64,000 nt of DNA from JACCQS01 sp963766765. GTDB taxonomy: Bacteria; Actinomycetota; Actinomycetes; Mycobacteriales; Geodermatophilaceae. The notes under the pieces are model-generated. The model did no database searches, had not been told where the DNA came from, and saw only the letters and a program-made list of their open reading frames with translations. A program made the position numbers and the translations under genes. Shown piece after piece: positions 9,835 through 18,353 of this stretch. The first letter of the stretch is position 1, and each line of letters starts with the position of its first letter. The stretch is from positions 130,832 through 194,831 of the forward strand of contig CAVYBR010000003.1 of the NCBI GenBank assembly GCA_963766765.1. The letters run 5' to 3'.

Positions 9835-11400
9835 GTGGCCAGCCCAGACCGGACTTCGGCCAGCACGAACGAACGCAACCCGTACATCGTCATCGTGGGC
9901 AGTGGGTTCGCCGGCCTGGGCATGGCGATCCGGCTCAAGCAGGCCGGCATCAACGACTTCGTCATCATCGAGCGAGCCGGTGACGTCGGTGGCACGTGGC
10001 GGGACAACACCTACCCCGGTGCTGCCTGTGATGTCCCCTCTCAGCTGTACTCATTCTCGTTCGCGCCCAACCCACGCTGGAGCCACAGCTTCTCCCGGCA
10101 ACCGGAGATCCAGAGCTACTTGCAGCAGTGCGCCGATCGGTACGGGATTCGCGAGCACATCCGCTTCGACTGCCCGCTGGTCTCGGCATCGTGGGATGAC
10201 GACGCAAAACGGTGGCAGCTGCAGACCGGGCGCGGGCACCTCAGCGCCGAGATCCTGATCAATGCCGCCGGTGCGCTGTCCGATCCCGCCGTACCCGACA
10301 TGCCCGGCATCGAGGCCTTCACCGGGACCGTCTTCCACTCCGCGCAGTGGAATCACGACCACGACCTCGCCGGCGACCGCGTCGCGGTCGTGGGCACCGG
10401 CGCGTCAGCGATCCAGTTCGTCCCGCAGATCCAGCCGAAGGTCGGAAAGCTCACCCTCTTCCAGCGCACCCCGCCCTGGATCCTCCCCCGCATGGACCGA
10501 CGCCTGACCAGGTTCGAGAAGTTCCTCTACCGACGCATCCCGATCGCCCAGCGGGTCACGCGGGCAACGATCTACGCCTATCGGGAGGGGGCCATCCTCG
10601 GCTTCGTCGTCAATCAGCGGCTCTTGAAGGCCGCCGCCAAGCTCGCCGAACGGCACCTGGCCCAGCAGGTCCCAGATTCGGCCTTGCGCGAGAAGCTCAC
10701 GCCCTCGTACACGATCGGCTGCAAGCGAATTCTGCTCTCGAGCGACTATTACCCGTCGCTCACTCAGCCCAATGTCGAGGTCGTTCCGCACAGCATCACA
10801 GAGGTTCGGGCCAACTCGGTGGTCGCTGCAGATGGGACCGAACACGAGGTGGACACCCTCATCTTCGGCACCGGATTCCAGGTCACAGATCTACCGATCG
10901 CGCACCGGATCCATGGCCGCGACGGCCGGAGCCTGGCCGCCTACTGGAATGGCAGCGCGCACGCCTACCTCGGCAGCTCGATCCCCGGCTATCCCAACCT
11001 CTTCATGATCGTCGGGCCCAACACCGGGCTCGGGCACAACTCGCAGGTCTACATGATCGAGGCCCAGATCGACTTCACGCTCGATGCGATCAAGACCATG
11101 CGTACCCAGGGATTGGCCACTGTCGACGTCGAGGCCGATCACGAGCAGGCCTACACCCAGGCCGTGCACCGCCGGATGCAGCGCACCGTCTGGATGCAGG
11201 GCGGGTGCAACAGCTGGTACCTCGACGCGACCGGCAAGAACACGATGCTGTGGCCGGGGGCGACCTTCCGGTACCGGGCGATCACCCGCACCTTCCCGGT
11301 CGAGCGATACCGCACCACCCCTGCGCGTCTGCATCCGCAACCGCAACCCCCGCCGGTGGCAGCCGCAGCCGCGGCTGACTCGTCCCACCTGGAGGGCTGA
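9835..11400 (+). CDS. Flavin-containing (Baeyer-Villiger type) monooxygenase
   Basis: A class B flavoprotein monooxygenase of 521 aa that would use FAD, NADPH and O2 to insert oxygen into a ketone or oxidise a soft heteroatom. Motifs in order: FAD-binding VIVGSGFAGLGMA (residue ~19), GGTWRDNTYPGAACDVPSQLYS, a linking NAAGALSDPAVPDMPGIEAF, the NADPH-binding VAVVGTGASAIQFVPQI (residue ~185), and TLIFGTGFQVTD near residue 345. The stretch FTGTVFHSAQWNHDHDL approximates the FxGxxxHxxxWP fingerprint, with D in place of P. GTG 9835 follows a leaderless-type promoter. It is the first gene of a six-gene operon that also encodes an SDR and an alpha/beta hydrolase, which suits alcohol-ketone-ester chemistry. 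Confidence 0.92.
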   Translation: MASPDRTSASTNERNPYIVIVGSGFAGLGMAIRLKQAGINDFVIIERAGDVGGTWRDNTYPGAACDVPSQLYSFSFAPNPRWSHSFSRQPEIQSYLQQCADRYGIREHIRFDCPLVSASWDDDAKRWQLQTGRGHLSAEILINAAGALSDPAVPDMPGIEAFTGTVFHSAQWNHDHDLAGDRVAVVGTGASAIQFVPQIQPKVGKLTLFQRTPPWILPRMDRRLTRFEKFLYRRIPIAQRVTRATIYAYREGAILGFVVNQRLLKAAAKLAERHLAQQVPDSALREKLTPSYTIGCKRILLSSDYYPSLTQPNVEVVPHSITEVRANSVVAADGTEHEVDTLIFGTGFQVTDLPIAHRIHGRDGRSLAAYWNGSAHAYLGSSIPGYPNLFMIVGPNTGLGHNSQVYMIEAQIDFTLDAIKTMRTQGLATVDVEADHEQAYTQAVHRRMQRTVWMQGGCNSWYLDATGKNTMLWPGATFRYRAITRTFPVERYRTTPARLHPQPQPPPVAAAAAADSSHLEG

Positions 11401-11403
11401 TCC

Positions 11404-13314
11404 ATGGCCGACCCGATCCTCGTCCCGCTCACCGGCGGGGTGCGAACCCTGCTTGACGTCGCAGACCGTCCGGCCGGTGGCGCCGAGCCGATGCAGATCG
11501 TCGCCGCCTCAGCGATGAGCCTGATCGTGTTCCTACCTCTGCTGATCACCGTGATCCGGGAGCGGCGGCACCGGACCACCATCGCCGGTCGGCTCGCCGA
11601 CCGGATGAGCGCTCGTACAGGGCTCCCCCGCTGGCTCGCGCTACCGCTGGCCATCAACGTCGCATCGGTGTTCCTTGCTGGAATCGGGGTCTATTGGGAC
11701 GTGCCGATCCACGTGGACTTCGGCCGTGACGAAGGCCCGTTGGCCAACCCGTCGCACTACCTGATCCTGTTCGGGCTGCTCGGCACCTTCGCCAGCGGCA
11801 TCCTGAGCTGCGGTCTTGCCGATCGCAAACTGCCGCGTCGTGCATTCCGATTAGGCCCCGGCTGGCCGGTGCCGTACGGGAGCGTGCTGGTCACGTTCGC
11901 CGGAGCCATCGCGCTGTCCGGGTTCCCGCTCGATGACATCTGGCATCGCCTGTACGGCCAGGACGTCACCGAATGGGGGCCGACCCACGTCCTGATGATC
12001 GGCGGCGCGATCGTCTCGCTCCTCGGATACATGCTGCTCATCGCCGAAGCCCGCCAGCTCGGCGCAAAAGGCCGTGGGCTGTGGATCGCCGAGTTCCAAG
12101 TCGCGTCACTGTGGTTGCTCGGGATCACCTCGCTGATCATGGAGTTCGAGGTCGGCGTCGCACAGTTCCCGGTCGTCGCGCAAGTCGTGGTCTTCGTCGT
12201 GATCACGACCTGGGCCTTCGTCTACGCCCGCGACCGACTGGGCCCCGGCGGCGCGCTGGCCATCCTGGCCTCATACCTGGTGTCCCGCACCCTGATTCTT
12301 GGGTTGCAGGTAGGAGTGTGGGACGTCAGCACCACCCACTTCCTGCTCTACCTGGCCGAGGCTCTGACCGTCGAAGGCCTCGCCCTCGTGCTCAGCCACC
12401 GGCGCCGCTACGCGTTCGGAGTGGCGGCGGGCGTGTTGATCGGCTCGCTGGGGGTCTTGGCCGAGTGGCCGTGGACGCACGTGTTCATGCCGCTCCCGTG
12501 GCCGGCGGAGTCCGTCCCGCGATTGATCGGGTACGGAGTTCTCGCCGGAATCGGCGCCGGGCTTATCGTGGCCTGGCAACTCACCCGAGTTGACGAGGTT
12601 GCGACGACGTTGCCGGAGCGGTCGAGCACAGCCGCACCCGATGGTGCGGCAGCGCAGCGTTTCGGACGCCTGCATGGGCTCGGCGTGCTCGGCGGAGTCC
12701 TCACGCTCATCGCCCTGATCGCAGCCATCCCACCCACTGACGATCGGACGCTGTCGGCGGAGATCTCCATCGAAGTGGTCGACGCGAGCAGGGCCGAGCC
12801 GCCGATCACCGGGCCAGCCGGCCTGGTCACGCTGACTCTGAGCGATCCGGACGCCGCCGATCAGGCCATGTGGCTCTACGTCCAGTCATGGCAGGGCGGC
12901 GGCCAGTACCACTCCGATCTGGCGGAGATCTCCGACGGCGTCTATCGCACCGGCCAGCCGGTGCCGCTCGGCGGGGACTGGAAGACCATGGCCCGACTGC
13001 ACCTCCTCGATCGGGAACTGTTGAACATGCCCATCTACATGCCGGCCGACGACGCCATCCCGGTCCCGGAGATCGCCGCCGAGTCCGGGGTGACCAGGGA
13101 CTTCGTTGCCGACTCCGAGATCATGATGCGGGAGCAGAAGACCGATGTTCCGGATTGGCTCTGGGGCGCGGGGTACGGGTTGGTCTTCCTGCTGTACGCC
13201 GTTCTCTTCGCGGTCATGGCCGGCCTCTATCGGCGCTCGTCGTTGCCCGTACCCGAAGGCAGCACCGGCAGTCGCCGACCAACCACCGAGCCACGTACGG
13301 AGATCGACGCGTGA
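11404..13314 (+). CDS. Polytopic His-rich membrane protein with extracytoplasmic FixH/YtkA-like domain
   Basis: 636 aa, function unknown. About ten hydrophobic segments span residues 35-450, followed by an outside domain (about 460-580) and a final helix near 590. Histidines recur near membrane edges: WDVPIHVDFG, NPSHYLIL, DDIWHRLYGQDVTEWGPTH, STTHFLLYL and PWTHVFMPLPW. Such spacing resembles metal or heme ligands, though no known family is recognised. The outside domain (GVYRTGQPVPLGGDWKTMARLHL) resembles beta-sandwich FixH/YtkA-type modules that follow membrane proteins in copper or oxidase systems. ATG 11404 is 3 nt after the monooxygenase stop with a good ribosome site (GGAGGG). Its last bases overlap the next gene by 4 nt. 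Confidence 0.75.
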   Translation: MADPILVPLTGGVRTLLDVADRPAGGAEPMQIVAASAMSLIVFLPLLITVIRERRHRTTIAGRLADRMSARTGLPRWLALPLAINVASVFLAGIGVYWDVPIHVDFGRDEGPLANPSHYLILFGLLGTFASGILSCGLADRKLPRRAFRLGPGWPVPYGSVLVTFAGAIALSGFPLDDIWHRLYGQDVTEWGPTHVLMIGGAIVSLLGYMLLIAEARQLGAKGRGLWIAEFQVASLWLLGITSLIMEFEVGVAQFPVVAQVVVFVVITTWAFVYARDRLGPGGALAILASYLVSRTLILGLQVGVWDVSTTHFLLYLAEALTVEGLALVLSHRRRYAFGVAAGVLIGSLGVLAEWPWTHVFMPLPWPAESVPRLIGYGVLAGIGAGLIVAWQLTRVDEVATTLPERSSTAAPDGAAAQRFGRLHGLGVLGGVLTLIALIAAIPPTDDRTLSAEISIEVVDASRAEPPITGPAGLVTLTLSDPDAADQAMWLYVQSWQGGGQYHSDLAEISDGVYRTGQPVPLGGDWKTMARLHLLDRELLNMPIYMPADDAIPVPEIAAESGVTRDFVADSEIMMREQKTDVPDWLWGAGYGLVFLLYAVLFAVMAGLYRRSSLPVPEGSTGSRRPTTEPRTEIDA

Positions 13315-15059
13315 GCAACGCACTGACGGGAAAGCGGGCGCTGGTGACCGGCGCACTGGGGGCCTTCGGCGCTCAGACCATGGCCGCCCTGCGCGCCGAG
13401 GGGGCCGAGGTCATGGGCCTGGACCTCAACGCCGGCCCGGGGGTGTTGTCGTGCGACATCACCGACCCAGATCAGGTTGAGCGGACCGTTGCCGACGCGA
13501 TCGACGGGCTCGGCGGGCTGGACATCCTCGTCAACTGTGCCGGCATCGGGGTACCGGTGGATTCCGGGGCGATGCCCGGTCCCACCGCCAGGGCGATTGT
13601 GGACGTCAACCTCTGGGGGCAGTGGCAGATGACCGCCGCGGTCCTGCCGGCACTGCTGGCCAGTCACGGGCGGGTCATCTTCGTCGCCTCCGGACTCGCG
13701 TACGCGAACGTCCCCTTCGCCGGGGCGTACGCAGTGTCGAAGCGGGCGCTGACCGCCTACGCCGACGCATTGCGGATCGAGTACGGCGCCAACATCGATG
13801 TCACCACCGTCTATCCCGGCTATGTGCCGACCCCGATCCACGAGGCCAGCGACGAGGTCGGCGTGAACGTCGGCAACCTGGTTCGCGCCGAACGCACCCA
13901 GGACATCGTCGCGACCATTCTGCGCGTGGCGAAGGCGGCCAAGCCGCCGCGGGACCGAGGGACGACCCGGCTCGGCCATCTCGAACTCCTGGCTGCCCGC
14001 CATCTGCCTGCCGTCGCCGATCGGGTGATCAGCAGGCGCTACCAGGCGCTGGTCGACTCGGGCAGGTACGCGGGCTCGCCGCTCGTACGGTCCGCGCAGG
14101 CACGCACCGCCGACGCCACCGCCGGCTCAACGGCGGCAGCCGACATGGGAGACGTGCTTGAGGACATCGTGCGAACGACGGACGGCGTACGGCTGCGCGT
14201 CCGTTCAGCCGGCTCACCCGACGCGCCTTCGACCGTGGTCTTCCTGCACGGCTGGTGCCTGAGCCAGGAACTGTGGGAACAGCAATGGGTCGCGCTGCGC
14301 GCGAACTCCGAAGTCCGGCTGATCTCCTATGACGTCCGCGGCCACGGCCGGTCCGGCCCCGCCCCGGAGGGCAGCAACACGATCGAGGTACTCGCTGAGG
14401 ACCTCGACGCCGTTCTGACCGATCTGAAGGTCTCGGGTTCGGTCGTGCTCGTGGGTCACTCGATGGGTGGAATGACCGCGTTGGCCCTCGCCGGAAGTCG
14501 CCCCGAACTCTTCGGCGATCCGATCCGGGGCCTCGTGCTCGTCAACAGCTCAGCCGAAGCATCCGAGCATGTCTCGTTGGGGCTAACACGGGCGATCTCG
14601 CGCGTCGTGGCGGCGACCCTCCCGCGGGAACTCGGCCGTCGGGCTACCGCCTACCGCACGCGCGGTGGCGGTGCGGTGCGGCCGCGCGTCAGCGACAGCG
14701 CCATCGCACGCTGGTTGCTCCTCGGCGACAACCCACCCGCGGATGCGGTGAAGTACTCCCGGCAGGCCATCAGCACCACCGCCCCGACCACCGTCGCCGG
14801 CTTCCATACGGTGGTCCGCGACAACGACCAACGCTCGGCACTCGAGGCTGTTGCCGGCCTGCCCGTGGAGATCCTCGGCGGGAGCCGGGACCGGTTGCTA
14901 CCTCCCGAAGAGCACGCGGTTGCGCTGTCCACGTGGCTGCCCGCCGCTCGGCTGACCGTCGCTCGAGGGGCCGGACACATGCTGCCGTTAGAGTGCTCTG
15001 AGCTCGTCACCGATGCGATCAGTCGCGTGCTCGATGCAGCCACTGTCCGTCGCAATTGA
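13311..15059 (+). CDS. Fusion: short-chain dehydrogenase (N) - alpha/beta hydrolase (C)
   Basis: One 582-aa reading frame from GTG 13311 (overlapping the upstream stop, GTGA) encodes two enzymes. Residues 1-250 are a short-chain dehydrogenase: GKRALVTGALGAFGAQT replaces the usual TGxxxGIG glycine pattern, NCAGIG follows, then the catalytic pair YAVSKRAL. Residues ~285-580 are an alpha/beta hydrolase: HGWCLSQELWEQQW oxyanion region, nucleophile LVGHSMGGMTALAL (Ser), ILGGSRDRLLPPEEH (Asp) and GAGHMLPLE (His). The linker (about 255-280) is Ala/Thr-rich with no stop. EphD of mycobacteria joins the same folds in the opposite order. With the monooxygenase, alcohol oxidation (SDR), ketone-to-ester oxidation and ester hydrolysis would be consecutive. 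Confidence 0.88.
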   Translation: MSNALTGKRALVTGALGAFGAQTMAALRAEGAEVMGLDLNAGPGVLSCDITDPDQVERTVADAIDGLGGLDILVNCAGIGVPVDSGAMPGPTARAIVDVNLWGQWQMTAAVLPALLASHGRVIFVASGLAYANVPFAGAYAVSKRALTAYADALRIEYGANIDVTTVYPGYVPTPIHEASDEVGVNVGNLVRAERTQDIVATILRVAKAAKPPRDRGTTRLGHLELLAARHLPAVADRVISRRYQALVDSGRYAGSPLVRSAQARTADATAGSTAAADMGDVLEDIVRTTDGVRLRVRSAGSPDAPSTVVFLHGWCLSQELWEQQWVALRANSEVRLISYDVRGHGRSGPAPEGSNTIEVLAEDLDAVLTDLKVSGSVVLVGHSMGGMTALALAGSRPELFGDPIRGLVLVNSSAEASEHVSLGLTRAISRVVAATLPRELGRRATAYRTRGGGAVRPRVSDSAIARWLLLGDNPPADAVKYSRQAISTTAPTTVAGFHTVVRDNDQRSALEAVAGLPVEILGGSRDRLLPPEEHAVALSTWLPAARLTVARGAGHMLPLECSELVTDAISRVLDAATVRRN

Positions 15060-15072
15060 CCAAAGGAGCACA

Positions 15073-15507
15073 GTGTTTCGGCTCGTCCGGTTCGGTTTGC
15101 TCGTCGCCCTCACCGTGCTCCTCGGCCTGGCCGGATGTGGTGGGGAGGCTGAGGATCCGAACCCGTCCACCGCGACAGACCAGCCTTCGTCGGACCCGGA
15201 TGTCGGCGTTGGCGTTCCATCCGGTGGGCAGGACATACCCGCCGACGAGGTCATCGTCGAGGTCATGATCGTGGGTGGCGTGGTCACCCCAGCCGAGAAC
15301 GAGGTCCACGTTCCGGTCGGCTCGACGGTTCGCCTGCTCGTCACGTCTGGCATCGAGGACGAGGCGCACGTGCATGGCTACGAACTGACCGTCACGCTGC
15401 CTCCTGGCGAGCAGGCCGAGCTCGAGTTCGTCGCCGACATTCCCGGTGTCTTCGTGGTCGAGTCGCATGAGACCGGCATGCAGCTGTGCTTGCTGACGGT
15501 GGAGTAG
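15073..15507 (+). CDS. Cupredoxin-like lipoprotein
   Basis: GTG 15073 follows AAAGGAG (15062-15068) and gives a 144-aa protein. Residues 1-21 are a lipoprotein signal (LVALTVLLGLAGC lipobox), then an acidic, Pro/Ser-rich linker, then a cupredoxin-like beta-sandwich (about residues 55-144). The domain has HVHGYEL and, at the C-terminus, GVFVVESHETGMQLCLLTVE. A type 1 copper site would need a Cys two or three residues before that His; it is absent here, while His, His and Met remain. So the domain may bind copper differently or not at all. It would be anchored outside the membrane next to the two polytopic proteins of the operon. Confidence 0.8.
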   Translation: MFRLVRFGLLVALTVLLGLAGCGGEAEDPNPSTATDQPSSDPDVGVGVPSGGQDIPADEVIVEVMIVGGVVTPAENEVHVPVGSTVRLLVTSGIEDEAHVHGYELTVTLPPGEQAELEFVADIPGVFVVESHETGMQLCLLTVE

Positions 15508-15523
15508 GCCCGTCCCAGGAGAC

Positions 15524-16918
15524 ATGGACGTCCTCGCCCACGGGTTAGGTGGCCGAACGGATCTGCCGATCCCGCTGTGGCTCGCGGTCTACGGCGCCAC
15601 CGCGGCAGTCGTCATCTCGTTCTACGCCGTAGCTCGGTTCTGGCGCCGCCCGCTGTTCGAGGGGCCACCCGGCGGGCACCCGCTGCCCGGTTGGCTCCAG
15701 ACCTTGGCGGACAGCCCCGCAACGCGAGTCGCCCTGCGAGTCATCGGAGTCGTCCTCTTCGCCGGTCTCTTGTTCGTGGCCTGGCTCGGAGCCGATGACA
15801 GCTCGGTCAATCCGGCACCCACCTGGTTCTACGTGTGGTGGTGGGTCGGACTGGTGCCCGCCTCCTTGCTGCTCGGGCCGGTTGCGCGCCGGCTCAGCCC
15901 ATTCCGCGCGGCCGGCGACGTCCTGCGCCGACTGCTGCGTCGCAATGACGTCAGCGACGAGCTGGTGGACCGGCTCGGCTGGTGGCCGGCGACAGCGAGC
16001 TTGATCGCTTTCCTCTGGTTGGAGTTGGCCTCCGGATTCTCCGACAGCCCCCGAGCAGTGGCGGCGTTCCTCAGCGCCTACGCGATCGTGCACGTCGCGA
16101 TGGGCGTTGCTGTCGGCCCGCGCTGGTTCGACCATGGGGAGGGCTTCGAGGCGTACTCGTCGCTGTTCGCGACGCTCTCGCCGCTCGGCCGGCGGGCGGA
16201 TGGGCAACTGGCGCTGCGCAATCCGTTTGCCGGCCTGTCCCGATTGTCGCCGGTGAGCAAACCGGCGGCACCCGGTGCGCAGCCGCCGGATGCAGCTCGA
16301 CTGTCGGACCGAGCAGGGCTGAGCCTGATCGCGTTCTGCTGCCTGTTGCTCGGATCCACCGCCTTCGACGGCTTCACTCGTACGGCGCCGTGGCGCTCCA
16401 TGTCGCGGCTGGCCGACAGCCCGCTCGCGGCGGCCCTGCTGGGCACGGCGGGACTCGTCGCAGCGGTCCTCGTCGTGACCGGCATCTATCTCCTGGCCAC
16501 TCGGCTCACGGCGGCGTACCTGCCGGCCGGAATGCGCCGCACACGGGTAGCGGCGGCGGCCTTCGTCGGCTCGCTCGTGCCCGTTTCGATCGGCTACACA
16601 GTGGCGCACTACTTCTCCTTCGCGGTCTTCCAGGGCCAAGCGGGCTGGCTGCTCGCCTCTGATCCGTTGGACCGTGGGTGGGACATTCTCGGTGTGGGCT
16701 CCGAACCGGCCATCGACTACCTGGTGGTGACCCCAACGGTCATCGCCCTGGTCCAGGTAGGCGCGATCGTGGCCGGGCACATCGGCGGCGTAGTGGCCGC
16801 GCATGACCGCGCGCTCGAGATCATGCCCAGGACAAAGGTCAAGGCCGGCCAGTACCCGATGCTGGCCACCATGGTCGGCTTCACCAGCCTCGGCATCGCC
16901 CTGCTGGCCGGGTCATGA
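15524..16918 (+). CDS. Polytopic membrane protein, fenitrothion-hydrolase-like family (function uncertain)
   Basis: 464 aa with about ten to eleven hydrophobic segments and no signal peptide. ATG 15524 follows CAGGAGA. The N-terminus AHGLGGRTDLPIPLWLAVYG, the central WFDHGEGFEAYSSLFATLSPLGRR and the C-terminal YTVAHYFSF ... GHIGGVVAAHDRALEI ... KAGQYPMLATMVGFTSLGIALL are distinctive. My recollection is that relatives are sometimes named fenitrothion hydrolase in actinobacterial genomes; that name rests on one reported enzyme and should not be taken as function. Several His residues sit at helix ends. It ends in an ATGA overlap with the next small gene. Position after the cupredoxin-like lipoprotein suggests a membrane complex. 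Confidence 0.65.
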   Translation: MDVLAHGLGGRTDLPIPLWLAVYGATAAVVISFYAVARFWRRPLFEGPPGGHPLPGWLQTLADSPATRVALRVIGVVLFAGLLFVAWLGADDSSVNPAPTWFYVWWWVGLVPASLLLGPVARRLSPFRAAGDVLRRLLRRNDVSDELVDRLGWWPATASLIAFLWLELASGFSDSPRAVAAFLSAYAIVHVAMGVAVGPRWFDHGEGFEAYSSLFATLSPLGRRADGQLALRNPFAGLSRLSPVSKPAAPGAQPPDAARLSDRAGLSLIAFCCLLLGSTAFDGFTRTAPWRSMSRLADSPLAAALLGTAGLVAAVLVVTGIYLLATRLTAAYLPAGMRRTRVAAAAFVGSLVPVSIGYTVAHYFSFAVFQGQAGWLLASDPLDRGWDILGVGSEPAIDYLVVTPTVIALVQVGAIVAGHIGGVVAAHDRALEIMPRTKVKAGQYPMLATMVGFTSLGIALLAGS

Positions 16919-17103
16919 CCTTCCGCTCGGAGGCGGTCGAGATCCTGGCCCATCAGGGAGGTTGGGACGAGCTTGCCTTGGTCGGCGGACCGGTATTGGT
17001 CATCGTCGTCCTGGGCTATCTGGCCCGCCGCGGGATCGACAAAGAAGCAACTGACGAGCCCGACGAGCCCGACGACATCGAGGCTCCGCACCGCGACGAT
17101 TGA
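16915..17103 (+). CDS. Small membrane protein (62 aa), last gene of the monooxygenase operon
   Basis: ATG 16915 overlaps the previous stop (ATGA). The product has one hydrophobic helix (LALVGGPVLVIVVLGYLARR, residues ~20-40) and a highly acidic C-terminal tail (KEATDEPDEPDDIEAPHRDD). No family is recognised. Coupling to the upstream membrane protein suggests a structural or assembly subunit. Confidence 0.65.
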   Translation: MTFRSEAVEILAHQGGWDELALVGGPVLVIVVLGYLARRGIDKEATDEPDEPDDIEAPHRDD

Positions 17104-17197
17104 GGGCTATTCGGCCTCGATGTGGCGCACACCCGATCGAGACGTCGGCGACTACTTCGAGCGGGCTGGTCCCGGCTGAGCGAGAAGCTGCAAGACG

Positions 17198-18295
17198 CTA
17201 GCGGGGTCGCCGGGGAAACTCCAGGTCGCGGCCTGATCTCAGTTGGCGCTGCCGGGAGCGCAGTCGCGCTCCCGCCTCACCCCGCTCCCAACCCGCTCGG
17301 CGATCCTGAACTCGAGCGACTTCGCGTTGCAACTTCACCCAAGACGCGAATCTCGATGGATCCAGCGCGCCGGCGTCGACGGCTGCTGCGACCGCGCAGC
17401 CGGGTTCGGTGCGGTGCGCACAGTCCCGGAACTGACACTGTTCCTGGAGTTCGACGATGTCGGCGTACGCGCGGTCGAGTCCTTCCTCGGCGGCCCAGAG
17501 ACCGACCTCCCGCAGGCCGGGTGTGTCGATCAGCAGGGCACCGGATGGGAGCAGGTGCAGCTCGCGATGGGTCGTAGTGTGCCTTCCCTTGCCATCTGTG
17601 CGTACCTCGCCTGTGGCAATGGTCTGCGCACCAGAAAGGGCATTGATGAGACTGGACTTCCCGACACCGGACGGGCCGATGAGAACGACGGTCCGCCCTG
17701 GTGTCAGGTGTCTCGCGATCATGTCCAAGCCGTCGCCGGTGCGGGCACTGACCGCGTACACCTCCACGCCCAACGCGACTGCGCGTGCGTGTTCGACGGC
17801 GCTGTCCGCGTCGACTGCCGCGTCTGCCTTGTTCAACAACACGACCGGTGTCGCGCCGCTCTCCCACACCAACGCGAGGTAGCGCTCGATGCGGCGCCCT
17901 TTCGGAGTCGCGCTGGCATCGTCAACGACGAAGACCACATCGACGTTTGCTGCGACCACCTGCGCTCGGGTTCGCTCGCCGGCCACCTTGCGAGTGACTG
18001 CGCTCGTACGGGGCAGGACTTGGTCGATCTCCTCGCCGGCCAGTACCACCCAGTCTCCGACCGTGGGTATCTGATCGGAGTCCTGAGTGGCCAGCAGTCG
18101 CTGGGGAACCACAGCCCGCACCGGCCCAGCGACAGTGAACACAGACGTCATGCCGCGATCGACGCGCGAGACCCGAGCCAGCAGGCCCTCGGCCCAGCCG
18201 GCTTCGGGCCCGCCTTCATAAGACCGCCGCGCGTCACCGGACGGCAGCGCGGCAGTGCGCTGCTCAGTCCAGCCGATGTCGCTCAGGGAATACAC
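17198..18295 (-). CDS. rsgA: Ribosome small subunit-dependent GTPase A
   Basis: RsgA (YjeQ) is a circularly permuted GTPase that checks late 30S ribosome assembly. The permuted motif order is visible: G4 LLNKADAA (about residue 157), then G1 LIGPSGVGKSSLINAL (residue ~207), then G3 LIDTPGLREVGLW. An N-terminal OB-fold precedes them, and a zinc-binding segment CQFRDCAHRTEPGCAV follows. GTG 18295 gives VYSLSDIGWTEQR, like homologues; a TTG two codons earlier is less likely. The C-terminus contains a perfect GGGAGCGC-N4-GCGCTCCC hairpin (17254-17273) inside the coding region. Confidence 0.94.
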   Translation of the reverse strand: MYSLSDIGWTEQRTAALPSGDARRSYEGGPEAGWAEGLLARVSRVDRGMTSVFTVAGPVRAVVPQRLLATQDSDQIPTVGDWVVLAGEEIDQVLPRTSAVTRKVAGERTRAQVVAANVDVVFVVDDASATPKGRRIERYLALVWESGATPVVLLNKADAAVDADSAVEHARAVALGVEVYAVSARTGDGLDMIARHLTPGRTVVLIGPSGVGKSSLINALSGAQTIATGEVRTDGKGRHTTTHRELHLLPSGALLIDTPGLREVGLWAAEEGLDRAYADIVELQEQCQFRDCAHRTEPGCAVAAAVDAGALDPSRFASWVKLQREVARVQDRRAGWERGEAGARLRSRQRQLRSGRDLEFPRRPR

Positions 18296-18353
18296 GCACA
18301 AAAAGTACGTCGGGCAGGCAATCCAGTCGCCTCAATTTCACACCGCAGCTCGC

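Noticed and set aside
15545..16804. 419-aa open frame antisense to the 464-aa membrane protein
   Set aside because: Very Arg/Gln-rich composition, no domain, no ribosome site; a shadow of the membrane protein gene.
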